Shown in pieces: positions 43,114 through 51,291 of a stretch of 64,000 bases of DNA (position 1 is the stretch's first letter; the number at the start of each line of letters is the position of its first letter). The translations under genes and the position numbers were made by a program. The notes under the pieces were generated by a model, which ran no database searches, had not been told where the DNA came from, and saw only the letters and a list, made by a program, of their open reading frames with translations. Origin of the DNA: Bryobacterales bacterium (GTDB lineage: Bacteria > Acidobacteriota > Terriglobia > Bryobacterales > Bryobacteraceae); NCBI GenBank assembly GCA_020846745.1, contig JADLDI010000078.1:1-64000 (forward strand). The letters run 5' to 3'.

Positions 43114-44283
43114 TTACCGCGGCAACTTCGCCAATCGGATGTTCTTGAAATCGAGGTTCGTGGTCGGATCGTGCGCTTGCAGCGAAATCGTTCCCGCCCC
43201 CAGCTTCGCCTGCTTGTTCCGCACGACATTGCCCTCCGGATGCGGATCTTCCCAATCCGTCACCGGATAGCCGTTGATCCAAATCCCGAAATGCCGCCCA
43301 CGCATGACGATGGTCTTCACGAAGAACTCGTTGTCGTTCGGCACCACCTTGCGGGTGGGCTGGTAGTGATAGATCGCGCCCGTCCCGAAGTCCACCGGCT
43401 TGGTCCGGTCGCCGTCTTTATATTCGTTCCGGATCTGCGACTCATACCCGGTCCAGAACTTGTTCGCATCGCCCCGCAGAAAGACACCGCTATTCGGATG
43501 ATGCGCCGGCCCATTCGCATTGGTCCGGATCGCGATCTGCAGGATGGCATCGTCGTACTGCCCGTCCGTCTCCAACTCCCCAGGACCCTTCTCCACGTGG
43601 ATCATCCCGTTTTTCGCCGACCACTCCGGCGGCTGCTGCGCCTTCGGCGCATCCACCTTGTGCCATCCCGTCAGGCTCTTGCCATCAAAAATCGGTTGCA
43701 GGTTGAGCGGCTTCAGTTTGATGTTCCGGAACTCCATCTTGAACCCGTTTGACTGCAGCCCAATGTGCCCTACCTTCGACTTGCCTTCCGTCGCCTTCAG
43801 AATGCTCTTGCCGTTCAGTTTGACGTTCCATTTATCGCCGTTCACTTGGATTTCGTACGAGTTCCACTCGGCGCCCTTGAACGCCGCCTTCTTCGCCGAC
43901 ACATGGTTCACCAGGCTCCCCGTCCGGTATTTCGCATTGGGGTTCACGTTCCAGATCTGAACTTCGTATCCGGTCTCATGCGGCTGCCCTTCCGTCGCCG
44001 ACCTTAGAAACAGCCCCGAATTCGCCTTCTCCTCCGCGCGGAACTCGAGCTTCAATATGTAATCCGCAAACTGCGATCCCGACCGGAGCCATCCCTGTCC
44101 GCTCGGCTCAGTGACGATCGCCCCGTCTTTGACATCCCACTTCGACGGACCCACCGGCTTCCATCCGAATAACGTCTCCCCATCAAACAACAGGACCCAG
44201 CCGTCCTCCACCTCCTTCGGCGTCAACGTATTTGCCGACTGCGCCCACAATCCGCCCGCCACCAACAGAAGACAAAGCCATCT
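43114..44283 (-). CDS. Secreted two-domain DUF1080 protein
   Basis: 389 aa from ATG at 44283, giving a signal peptide (MRWLCLLLVAGGLWAQ). Two tandem DUF1080/3-keto-disaccharide hydrolase domains: each starts with a LFDGETLFGWKP or IFDGKSLTGWHK block and carries jelly-roll repeats (GLFLRS, GVFLRG). The family includes enzymes and carbohydrate-binding proteins acting on 3-keto-sugars. Probably periplasmic. Confidence 0.88.
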   Translation of the reverse strand, partial: RWLCLLLVAGGLWAQSANTLTPKEVEDGWVLLFDGETLFGWKPVGPSKWDVKDGAIVTEPSGQGWLRSGSQFADYILKLEFRAEEKANSGLFLRSATEGQPHETGYEVQIWNVNPNAKYRTGSLVNHVSAKKAAFKGAEWNSYEIQVNGDKWNVKLNGKSILKATEGKSKVGHIGLQSNGFKMEFRNIKLKPLNLQPIFDGKSLTGWHKVDAPKAQQPPEWSAKNGMIHVEKGPGELETDGQYDDAILQIAIRTNANGPAHHPNSGVFLRGDANKFWTGYESQIRNEYKDGDRTKPVDFGTGAIYHYQPTRKVVPNDNEFFVKTIVMRGRHFGIWINGYPVTDWEDPHPEGNVVRNKQAKLGAGTISLQAHDPTTNLDFKNIRLAKLPR

Positions 44284-44329
44284 CATAAACGAACATCCTA
44301 CCAACAACTCGGGGTCTCAAGAAAACGAA

Positions 44330-44355
44330 AAGCGGGCTCCCAGGGGAGCCCGCTT
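44330..44355 (-). terminator. Intrinsic terminator of TonB receptor 1 gene
   Basis: On the minus strand AAGCGGGCTCCC pairs perfectly with GGGAGCCCGCTT around a 2-nt loop, followed by TTCGTTTTCTT. A strong stem with a T-rich tail located 28 bp after the stop codon. Confidence 0.85.
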
Positions 44356-44382
44356 GTGCTGTTTGCGGCTGGGGGTGACCGG

Positions 44383-47300
44383 TTAGAAGATCACCTTGGC
44401 GCCGAACTGGATCTGGCGCGGATCGCCTGCAGAGGTGATCTTGCCGACGGTGGCCGGTACAGAGATGTTCGTCCCGGGGTTGCCGAAGTTGGGGTGGTTC
44501 GGAATATTGAAGAACTCGAAGCGAAGCTGCAGCTTCACCCGTTCGTTGATCGGAGTGTCCTTGAGGACGCTGAGATCGAACACGATGTCGCCGGGTCCGA
44601 AGAGCAGGTTACGGGCCGAGTTACCGTAGGTGAACGGCGCCGGGATGGAGTAACCGGACGGATCGAACCAGCGATCGATGGTGCGCTCGCTACGCGAGAG
44701 GTTGCCGACGTTGGTGACATTGGCGCGGTTGGCGATCCAGCCGGGGAGCGAGGGGCTGAACGAGACGGAGAAGGGCTGGCCGGTACGGAGGTAGGTGATA
44801 CCGGAGAGGGCCCATCCGCTGACGACCTTGCCGCCGACGGAACCGAGCGAGTTCAGCATGGGTTTGCCCTTGCCGAACGGCAGTTCGTAGGTGTAGGCGG
44901 CGGTGAAGATGTGGCGGCGGATCTGGTCGGAGTTGCCGCGATCGAGCGAGTGGTTATACGGGTCCTGGCCGAAGCCGACGACGGGGGTGTTGTCGAGGGA
45001 GCGGTTCCAGGAGTATTCGAGCTGGAAGCTGAGGCCGTGCGAGAAGCGCTTGATGGCCTCGAGTTGCAGTTGGTGGATGGTCGAGTCGCCGGCGCCCTTC
45101 AGCATCAGGATATCGGACCAGGGCTGATAGGGACGGCGAGCCTGCAACGCACCGGAAACCTGGGTGAGCGGCAGGTTGGCGTTGTAGTTGTAGAACGGGA
45201 GGTTGCTGGTCTTGTTGCCGACGTAGGATACGCGGAAGCCGACGGTCGGAACGATCTCGCGTTCGAAGGTCAGGTTCCACTGATTGGAGATGGAGTTCTT
45301 GATGCTCGGATCGACAATCGTGATGCTGGGGTTGGGCGAGACCGCGCCGCCGCCCGGGAAGGGGTTGGCGAGGGAGATGGTCGGGGTGCGTCCAGCCGCC
45401 GCTTCGAAGGTCTCGGCCAGCAGGAAGGGCGGGTTGGAGAAGCCCATTTGGCGGAAGCCGATGAAGACCGGGAGGAAGTTGGAGAACATACCGAAGCCGC
45501 CGCGGACGACGGTCTTGTTGTTGTTGAACGGACGGTAGGCAAAGCCGACGCGGGGCTGCCAGTTGTTCTTGTCGGTCTTCAGGATCTGGAAGTTGGGATC
45601 GAGAGCGATCGGGTAAGCGTCAAACAACCGCTTCTGTGCCTGGGGCGGCAGAGTGGAGCGGGGAATCACCAGGCGGCCGGTGGCGAAGTCAAAGTTGGCT
45701 TGTGCCAGATCGCGTTCGCGCCACGGGGTTTGGACCATGTAGCGGACGCCGTACGTAAGAGTGAACTTCGAGGAGATCTGCCAGTCGTCCTGGGCATAGA
45801 AGCTATAACGCGTGTTGTAGAAAAGGTTGACCGCCGTGGGGGTGGAGCGATAGGCAAAGCCCGGATAGCCCAGCAGGAAATCGGCAAACGCGTTGGCCGG
45901 AGCGGCTGTCGTACCTTCCTGGGTGTAGCGTCCAGAGAAGTCGAAGCGGCCAAAGGCGGCGTTGTTGGCAAGCCCGGTGCCAAGACCGAACGCACCCGGA
46001 GGCGAAGACATACGGAAGTTCCCGAAGTCGACGCCGGTCTTGAAGGTATGCTTGCCGCGGATGATCGAGAGATTATCCGTGAATTGACGAGTGAGCTGTT
46101 TGCCGCGCTCGGACCCGCCGTAGTCGCCCATGGCCGCGTAGCCGGTGATGTTCATGTTCGGGTAGCCGCCTAACGGGAGCGGTCCATAGAGTTGCGGGAA
46201 CAGGGTACGAGGGTCGAAGTCGAGGTTGATACCCTGGCGAACCGGACCGTGATAGGTGTAGCTGAACCGTGCTTCGTTGAGGATGGTGGGGGTGAAGGTG
46301 CGGTTCCAGGTGAGCGAGCCGAGGCGGGTATCGTTGCCGCCGTTGCCCCACTGGCCGTACTCAGCCGGGTAGCCCTGCGGGACGAAGTAGGGGTTCGCTT
46401 TGGAAATGCTGCCGCTGAACCAGAGGGTGTCCTTATCGGTGAGGCGGTGATCGACGCGGATGAAGTAGCGGCCGATGTCGGACACGCGGCGGTTACGGAC
46501 TTCGATGAAGTTGTTCAGCGATCCGTTGGCGGTGCCGGCCTGGTTGGGCAGCGGCACGCGGCCGATCATGGTGGCGGAACGCGGATCGATGCGGTTGGTG
46601 GGGATCACATTGCCCGGGAAGGGATTGCCGGAGAGCGGATCGATGAGAGTGGCCAGGCCGGCGAAGTTGCCGGCGCGCATGGCGGCCGTGGGGACGCTCA
46701 GAGTATAGGTGCTCGGGGCGCGTTCCTTCAGCATCTCGTAGCCGCCGAAGGCGAACGTCTTGTTCTTGACGATCGGGCCGCCGAGCATGAAGCCGTACTC
46801 GTTGCGGTTGAACGGCGGACGAGTGGGCGAGAAGAAGTTACGGGCCGCGGTGGCCTTGTTGCGGTTGAAGTAGAAGAGGGTGCCGTGGAGTTCGTTGGTG
46901 CCGGACTTGGTGGCGATGGTGACGGACGCGGCGCCTTCGAATTCGGGCTTCATGGAGTTGGAGTCGATCTTGAACTCGCTGACGGCATCGACCGAAGGCA
47001 GCGTGGACATGCCGTGGAGGTAGGAGTAGGCTCCGCCGCCGTTGCCGGGATCGTTAAAGGCGGCGCCGTCGACGTTGAAGTTCATGCCGCCCCAGTAGGA
47101 GCTGCCGGCGACGCGCGGGTTGGAGGCGCTGTCGGTAGTGACACCGGCGGAGATGCGGATGAGGCGATCGAGGAACCGGCCGTTGAGGGGCACGGAGGTG
47201 ATCTGTTGCGTCTGCATCACGTTGCCGATGGTGGCGCTTTCAGAGTTGATGACGGGGGCCGTAGCCGCGACTTCGATACTCTGCTGGACCTGGCCGACTT

Positions 47301-47628
47301 CGAGAGTGAAGTCCTGACGAAAGGCGCGGTTCGCCAGCAGGATAATGCCTTTGGCGACCGCGGAGCGGAAGCCCGCGGCCTCAACCTTGACGGTGTAGTT
47401 GCCAGCCGGCAGCACGGGAGCGGTGTAATCGCCGGCGGCGTTCGCTTGAACCTTGGTTTCGACGTTTGTGCCATCGTTGGTGATGGTGACGCTGGCGGCG
47501 GGAACGTTGGCGCCCGTGGCGTCGCGGATCGTGCCGACGATGGAACTGTTTACGTTTTGCGCCCAGGCTACCGTGCACAGACTGGCAGCCGAAGCGAGGA
47601 CGAGAATAGACAAAGATCGATTGAGCAT
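44383..47628 (-). CDS. Oar-like TonB-dependent receptor 1
   Basis: 1081 aa from ATG at 47628, which starts a signal peptide (MLNRSLSILVLASAASL). Carboxypeptidase regulatory-like domain (about 25-110: GTIRDATGANVPAASVTITN), plug domain (about 115-230), then a long beta-barrel ending in Phe (QFGAKVIF). Typical of the very large Oar-type receptors expanded in Acidobacteriota; thought to move large or polymeric ligands across the outer membrane, ligand unknown. No TonB box is obvious. Followed by an intrinsic terminator. Confidence 0.93.
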   Translation of the reverse strand: MLNRSLSILVLASAASLCTVAWAQNVNSSIVGTIRDATGANVPAASVTITNDGTNVETKVQANAAGDYTAPVLPAGNYTVKVEAAGFRSAVAKGIILLANRAFRQDFTLEVGQVQQSIEVAATAPVINSESATIGNVMQTQQITSVPLNGRFLDRLIRISAGVTTDSASNPRVAGSSYWGGMNFNVDGAAFNDPGNGGGAYSYLHGMSTLPSVDAVSEFKIDSNSMKPEFEGAASVTIATKSGTNELHGTLFYFNRNKATAARNFFSPTRPPFNRNEYGFMLGGPIVKNKTFAFGGYEMLKERAPSTYTLSVPTAAMRAGNFAGLATLIDPLSGNPFPGNVIPTNRIDPRSATMIGRVPLPNQAGTANGSLNNFIEVRNRRVSDIGRYFIRVDHRLTDKDTLWFSGSISKANPYFVPQGYPAEYGQWGNGGNDTRLGSLTWNRTFTPTILNEARFSYTYHGPVRQGINLDFDPRTLFPQLYGPLPLGGYPNMNITGYAAMGDYGGSERGKQLTRQFTDNLSIIRGKHTFKTGVDFGNFRMSSPPGAFGLGTGLANNAAFGRFDFSGRYTQEGTTAAPANAFADFLLGYPGFAYRSTPTAVNLFYNTRYSFYAQDDWQISSKFTLTYGVRYMVQTPWRERDLAQANFDFATGRLVIPRSTLPPQAQKRLFDAYPIALDPNFQILKTDKNNWQPRVGFAYRPFNNNKTVVRGGFGMFSNFLPVFIGFRQMGFSNPPFLLAETFEAAAGRTPTISLANPFPGGGAVSPNPSITIVDPSIKNSISNQWNLTFEREIVPTVGFRVSYVGNKTSNLPFYNYNANLPLTQVSGALQARRPYQPWSDILMLKGAGDSTIHQLQLEAIKRFSHGLSFQLEYSWNRSLDNTPVVGFGQDPYNHSLDRGNSDQIRRHIFTAAYTYELPFGKGKPMLNSLGSVGGKVVSGWALSGITYLRTGQPFSVSFSPSLPGWIANRANVTNVGNLSRSERTIDRWFDPSGYSIPAPFTYGNSARNLLFGPGDIVFDLSVLKDTPINERVKLQLRFEFFNIPNHPNFGNPGTNISVPATVGKITSAGDPRQIQFGAKVIF

Positions 47629-47726
47629 CGACACTTTTACCCCTTTAGCGTAAGGATTTGCGCTGGGGTAGAGGATACCACACTTTTCAGGCAAAATTAA
47701 CAGAAAAGTCTATTGTCTGCTGCTGT

Positions 47727-48239
47727 TTAGGTGCGACGGAGGGAAATGATCAGATCTTGAACACGGCGCTCGATGTCATTAGCGACTTCGGCAAAAACGG
47801 ACTCGGACAGAGTGTATGGATCTTTAACGTTCCACGTCTGGACGGCGCCGAGCGCAGTACTAGGAAACGGGGTACCACTCATGTTGACGATGAGGTCCCA
47901 TGGATGACCCGGTGCGTCGGCGATGCCCTTGGGGTAATGCGAGGAGAGGTCGATGCCACGGTCTTTCATGACCTTTTGGGTCAGCGGGGCGATGAGACTG
48001 ATGGGACTGAGACCGGCGGAGGCGGGATCAATCACGTCGGAGCCGTAGTGGCGGGCGAAGCCTTCGGCCATCTGGCTGCGGCAACTGTTGCCGATGCAGA
48101 CAAACAGGACACTCTTCTTCGAAATTGGCTTCGTTTCGAATATTGGCTCGGCCACGGGGTTGAGCGCCACCGGGGTAGCGGCGGCGGCCGAAGCAGCCGG
48201 CGGGTGATGGTGGGGGTGCTTGGGCTTCAACCTTGACAT
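47727..48239 (-). CDS. Low-molecular-weight phosphatase/arsenate reductase-like protein
   Basis: 170 aa. After a His/Pro/Ala-rich N-terminal tail of about 40 residues, the LMW-PTP fold begins with SVLFVCIGNSCRSQMAEGFA; the CX5R loop is C-I-G-N-S-C-R. The second Cys is typical of thioredoxin-coupled arsenate reductases as well as phosphatases. The late Asp is present as a DPY motif (VKDPYTLS). Start overlaps pdxT by 13 bp, so it is cotranscribed with pdxST, which is not a usual partner. Confidence 0.85.
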   Translation of the reverse strand: MSRLKPKHPHHHPPAASAAAATPVALNPVAEPIFETKPISKKSVLFVCIGNSCRSQMAEGFARHYGSDVIDPASAGLSPISLIAPLTQKVMKDRGIDLSSHYPKGIADAPGHPWDLIVNMSGTPFPSTALGAVQTWNVKDPYTLSESVFAEVANDIERRVQDLIISLRRT

Positions 48240-48796
48240 GCGCGAATCTTATCGAGGAACCGTTTGTGGAGCCGACGGTCGGAGGTAAGTTCGGGATGGA
48301 AGGTGGCGGCGAGGTGGCGCCCCTGCTCGACGAGGACTGGATTGTCTGTGTGGGTGGCCAGAATGTGAACGCCTTGGCCGACGCTGCGGATGATCGGGGC
48401 GCGGATGAAGACCGCCTCCAAGTCGGTGCCGTCGGACATTTGGACTTTCGTAACCTGCGAGTGGACCTGGCGGCCGTAGGCATTGCGCTCGACCGCTATG
48501 TCGATGATTCCAAGGGACTCCTGCTCCGGGTGATGCACCTCGTTGGCGAGCAGGATGGCTCCGGCGCAGGTGCCGAAGACGGGGCGGCGGAGGCCGAAGT
48601 CTTTGAGCGGATCGAGGAGGTTTTCGAGATGAATGAGTTTTAACATTGTTGTGCTCTCGCCGCCGGGGATGACTAACCCGTCGACGAGAGACAACTGATT
48701 TTTCTGGCGTACCTGCACCACAGGTACGCCAAGTTCCTGAAACGCCTTCTGGTGGGCTTCGAAATCGCCCTGGAGGGCAAGGACACCGATCAGCAC
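48227..48796 (-). CDS. pdxT: Pyridoxal 5'-phosphate synthase glutaminase subunit
   Basis: 189 aa. Class I glutamine amidotransferase domain: IGVLALQGDFEAH, PGGEST, nucleophile Cys in GTCAGAIL, and the His-Glu pair in FHPELTSD. It releases ammonia from glutamine for PdxS. Lies directly after pdxS (6 bp) and overlaps the phosphatase gene downstream. Confidence 0.95.
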   Translation of the reverse strand: MLIGVLALQGDFEAHQKAFQELGVPVVQVRQKNQLSLVDGLVIPGGESTTMLKLIHLENLLDPLKDFGLRRPVFGTCAGAILLANEVHHPEQESLGIIDIAVERNAYGRQVHSQVTKVQMSDGTDLEAVFIRAPIIRSVGQGVHILATHTDNPVLVEQGRHLAATFHPELTSDRRLHKRFLDKIRACQG

Positions 48797-48802
48797 GGTG
48801 GG

Positions 48803-49687
48803 CTACCAGCCCCGCGTCTGGAGGAGTTCGCCTTCGGGGAGTTTGGCGACATCGATACCGAACATGCCGATGCCGAGCTGTTCGCTGGCTTCGAGCAGTT
48901 TAGCGGGATCGTTGTAATAGGTTGCAGCTTTGACAATGGCGCGGGCGCGATTCTCAGGGTCGTCGGATTTGAAGATGCCGGAGCCGACGAAAACGGCTTC
49001 CGCGCCGAGTTGCATGACAAGGGCGGCATCGGCCGGGGTGGCAATACCGCCGGCGGAAAAGTTCGGGACCGGGAGTTTGCCGTTCTTGGCGACGTACTGG
49101 ATGAGTTCCAGCGGGGCCTGGTGGTGCTTCGATTCGTGGACCAGTTCTTCGGGGCCGAGGACGGTCAACTGCTTCATTTCTTTTACGATAGTGCGGATGT
49201 GGCGGACCGCTTCCACGATGTTGCCGGAGCCGGCTTCGCCCTTGGTGCGGATCATCGCGGCGCCTTCGGCGATGCGGCGGAGCGCTTCGCCGAGGTTGCG
49301 CGCGCCGCAAACGAACGGGACCTTGTAGTTGCGCTTGTCGATGTGGTGTTCTTCATCGGCCGGGGTGAGCACTTCGGATTCGTCGATGTAATCGACTTCG
49401 AGCGCTTCGAGAACGCGGGCTTCCATGAAATGGCCGATGCGGGCTTTGGCCATGACGGGAATGCTGACGGCCGCCATAATTTCGCGGATTTTGGAGATGG
49501 GGGCCATGCGGGCCACACCGCCTTCCTTACGGATATCGGCGGGAACACGTTCGAGAGCCATAACCGCGGCAGCGCCGGCTTTTTCGGCGATGACGGCTTG
49601 TTCGGCGTTGGTGACGTCCATAATGACGCCGCCCTTGAGCATCTCAGCGAGCCCTACTTTGACTCGAAATGCATCGTCCAGGTACAT
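48803..49687 (-). CDS. pdxS: Pyridoxal 5'-phosphate synthase subunit
   Basis: 294 aa. TIM barrel that builds PLP from ribose 5-phosphate, glyceraldehyde 3-phosphate and ammonia. Conserved GGVIMDV, ADIRKEGGVARM, KARIGHF, the catalytic Lys regions and IRTKGEAGSGN all present. Pairs with PdxT downstream. A MocR-type regulator is coded 21 bp upstream on the same strand. Confidence 0.96.
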   Translation of the reverse strand: MYLDDAFRVKVGLAEMLKGGVIMDVTNAEQAVIAEKAGAAAVMALERVPADIRKEGGVARMAPISKIREIMAAVSIPVMAKARIGHFMEARVLEALEVDYIDESEVLTPADEEHHIDKRNYKVPFVCGARNLGEALRRIAEGAAMIRTKGEAGSGNIVEAVRHIRTIVKEMKQLTVLGPEELVHESKHHQAPLELIQYVAKNGKLPVPNFSAGGIATPADAALVMQLGAEAVFVGSGIFKSDDPENRARAIVKAATYYNDPAKLLEASEQLGIGMFGIDVAKLPEGELLQTRGW

Positions 49688-49708
49688 CCTTCTATTCTCC
49701 TCTGCAAA

Positions 49709-51163
49709 TTACACCATAGCTGTGGCGGGAGCGCGAAAGGTTTGACGTTCGCGCCCGAGTTCCGCCGTGAACAATTGACCAAGGATTTGAATCCCCTCCC
49801 CGATCTGATGGGGGGGAACACCGGCAAAACTCAAGCGAAGGCAATTGGGTTCGTTTCGCAAAACGTTGAAAAAGCGGCCCGGCAGGTAGCTGACGCCGGC
49901 GGCGACGGCCTTGGGAAGCAGGTCGGCGGTATCGAGCGAGGCCGGCAGACGAACCCAGAGATTCATGCCGCCGAGGGGGCGGGTGAAATGCGAAAGTGCT
50001 GGAAAGTGCCGGGCGAGGGCGTCGAGTGTGGTGGCCAGGCGTTCGGCTCCGGCACGAATTACGTTGTGGCGGTGCGCTTCGAGGTGACCCTGCGCAGCGA
50101 AGTTGTAGAGAATCGCCTGGGAGAGCTGGTCGGAGTGGAGGTCGGACGACTGTTTCGCTTGCGCGCAATGGGCCGTGACGGGCTGGGGGGCCAGCATCCA
50201 GCCGACCCGCAGTCCAGGGAAGGCGACTTTGGAAAAGCTGCCGAGTTGGATCACGTCAGGGTCGAGGGATTTGAGTACGGGTAGCGGTTCGCCTTCGTAG
50301 CGCAGGGGGCTGTAGATGTCGTTTTCGACCAGTACTACGCCGTGTTCGCGAGCCAGGCGGACCACTTCCTGGCGGGCATCGGCCGGAAGAGTCGCGCCGG
50401 TGGGGTTTTGGAAATTGGGGGTGACGATGAGAAGCTTGGGCCGCTCGCGGCGTAACTGGCGGGCGAGTTCGTCGATATCGAGACCGTAGTCGGAGATGGG
50501 GATGCCATGGAGGCGCGCGCCAGCCTGCTGGAAGACAGCCTTGAGGCCGGGGTAGACGGGATCTTCGACGAAAACGAGATCGCCGGGCTCGACGAAGGTG
50601 CGCTCGAGAAGGTCGAGGGCCTGCTGGCAGCCGTTGGTGATGAGCACGTCGTCGGTATCGGCGGCGACCAGTTCGTTTCGCAAAGTGTTGAAAAGCCAGC
50701 GCCGAAGGGGCTCGTAGCCCAGGGGCGAGCCGAGTTGCAGGATACGGGCCAGGGAATCACCCGACAGAACGGTTTGTGCGCACTGCCGGAAAGTGTCGAG
50801 TGGGAAGAGGTCAGACGAGGGCCGCGAGGTGGCAAAACTGATCCGGGCAGCCGAGGTATCGGGTGGAGTGTCGGAAAGCGTTGGGGGGAGCAGGTGGCGC
50901 CAGGAGCGGTCGGGTTCGTTTCGCAAATTCACAAAACTGCCGCGGCCGACGTGCCCTTTGATGAGACCTTCGGTTTCGAGGAGTTCGTAAGCGGCGGCGA
51001 CAGTGGTCCGATTCAGGTTCAGTAGGCCAGCCAATTCGCGGGTGGCTGGCAGGCGGTCGCCATCGGCGATGACGCCGGAGCGAATCTGATCGCGAAGCTG
51101 CTCGTAAAGCTGGCGATAGAGGGGTACCGAGGAGTTGTTGTCGATCTGTGGTCTCGGCACCAT
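49709..51163 (-). CDS. MocR-family regulator, probably PdxR
   Basis: 484 aa from ATG at 51163. N-terminal GntR winged helix (about 1-75: LPATRELAGLLNLNRTTVAA), a linker, then an aminotransferase-fold domain that binds PLP through the Lys in GSFSKVAFPG. MocR proteins sense PLP or an amine. Next to pdxS and pdxT, and cotranscribed with them here, this is most likely the pdxR regulator, which is often divergent in other genomes. The assignment rests on context and should be read as probable. Confidence 0.88.
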   Translation of the reverse strand: MVPRPQIDNNSSVPLYRQLYEQLRDQIRSGVIADGDRLPATRELAGLLNLNRTTVAAAYELLETEGLIKGHVGRGSFVNLRNEPDRSWRHLLPPTLSDTPPDTSAARISFATSRPSSDLFPLDTFRQCAQTVLSGDSLARILQLGSPLGYEPLRRWLFNTLRNELVAADTDDVLITNGCQQALDLLERTFVEPGDLVFVEDPVYPGLKAVFQQAGARLHGIPISDYGLDIDELARQLRRERPKLLIVTPNFQNPTGATLPADARQEVVRLAREHGVVLVENDIYSPLRYEGEPLPVLKSLDPDVIQLGSFSKVAFPGLRVGWMLAPQPVTAHCAQAKQSSDLHSDQLSQAILYNFAAQGHLEAHRHNVIRAGAERLATTLDALARHFPALSHFTRPLGGMNLWVRLPASLDTADLLPKAVAAGVSYLPGRFFNVLRNEPNCLRLSFAGVPPHQIGEGIQILGQLFTAELGRERQTFRAPATAMV

Positions 51164-51291
51164 TCGACGACAAGCATACCATATTGGCTGGATTGGATGG
51201 GTGGAGGATGTGATGTCGGGGCACCGTCGGGCACTCTCGACATCGATTGACTCCGGCCGCTGCTGTCGATACAATCCTCGGCACACTGGGA

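Noticed and set aside
44356..47700. Two long plus-strand open frames opposite TonB receptor 1
   Set aside because: Antisense of a well-supported receptor; composition is typical of shadow frames in GC-rich DNA.
48752..50284. Plus-strand frame of about 510 codons opposite pdxS and the MocR gene
   Set aside because: No domain and fully covered by conserved genes on the other strand.
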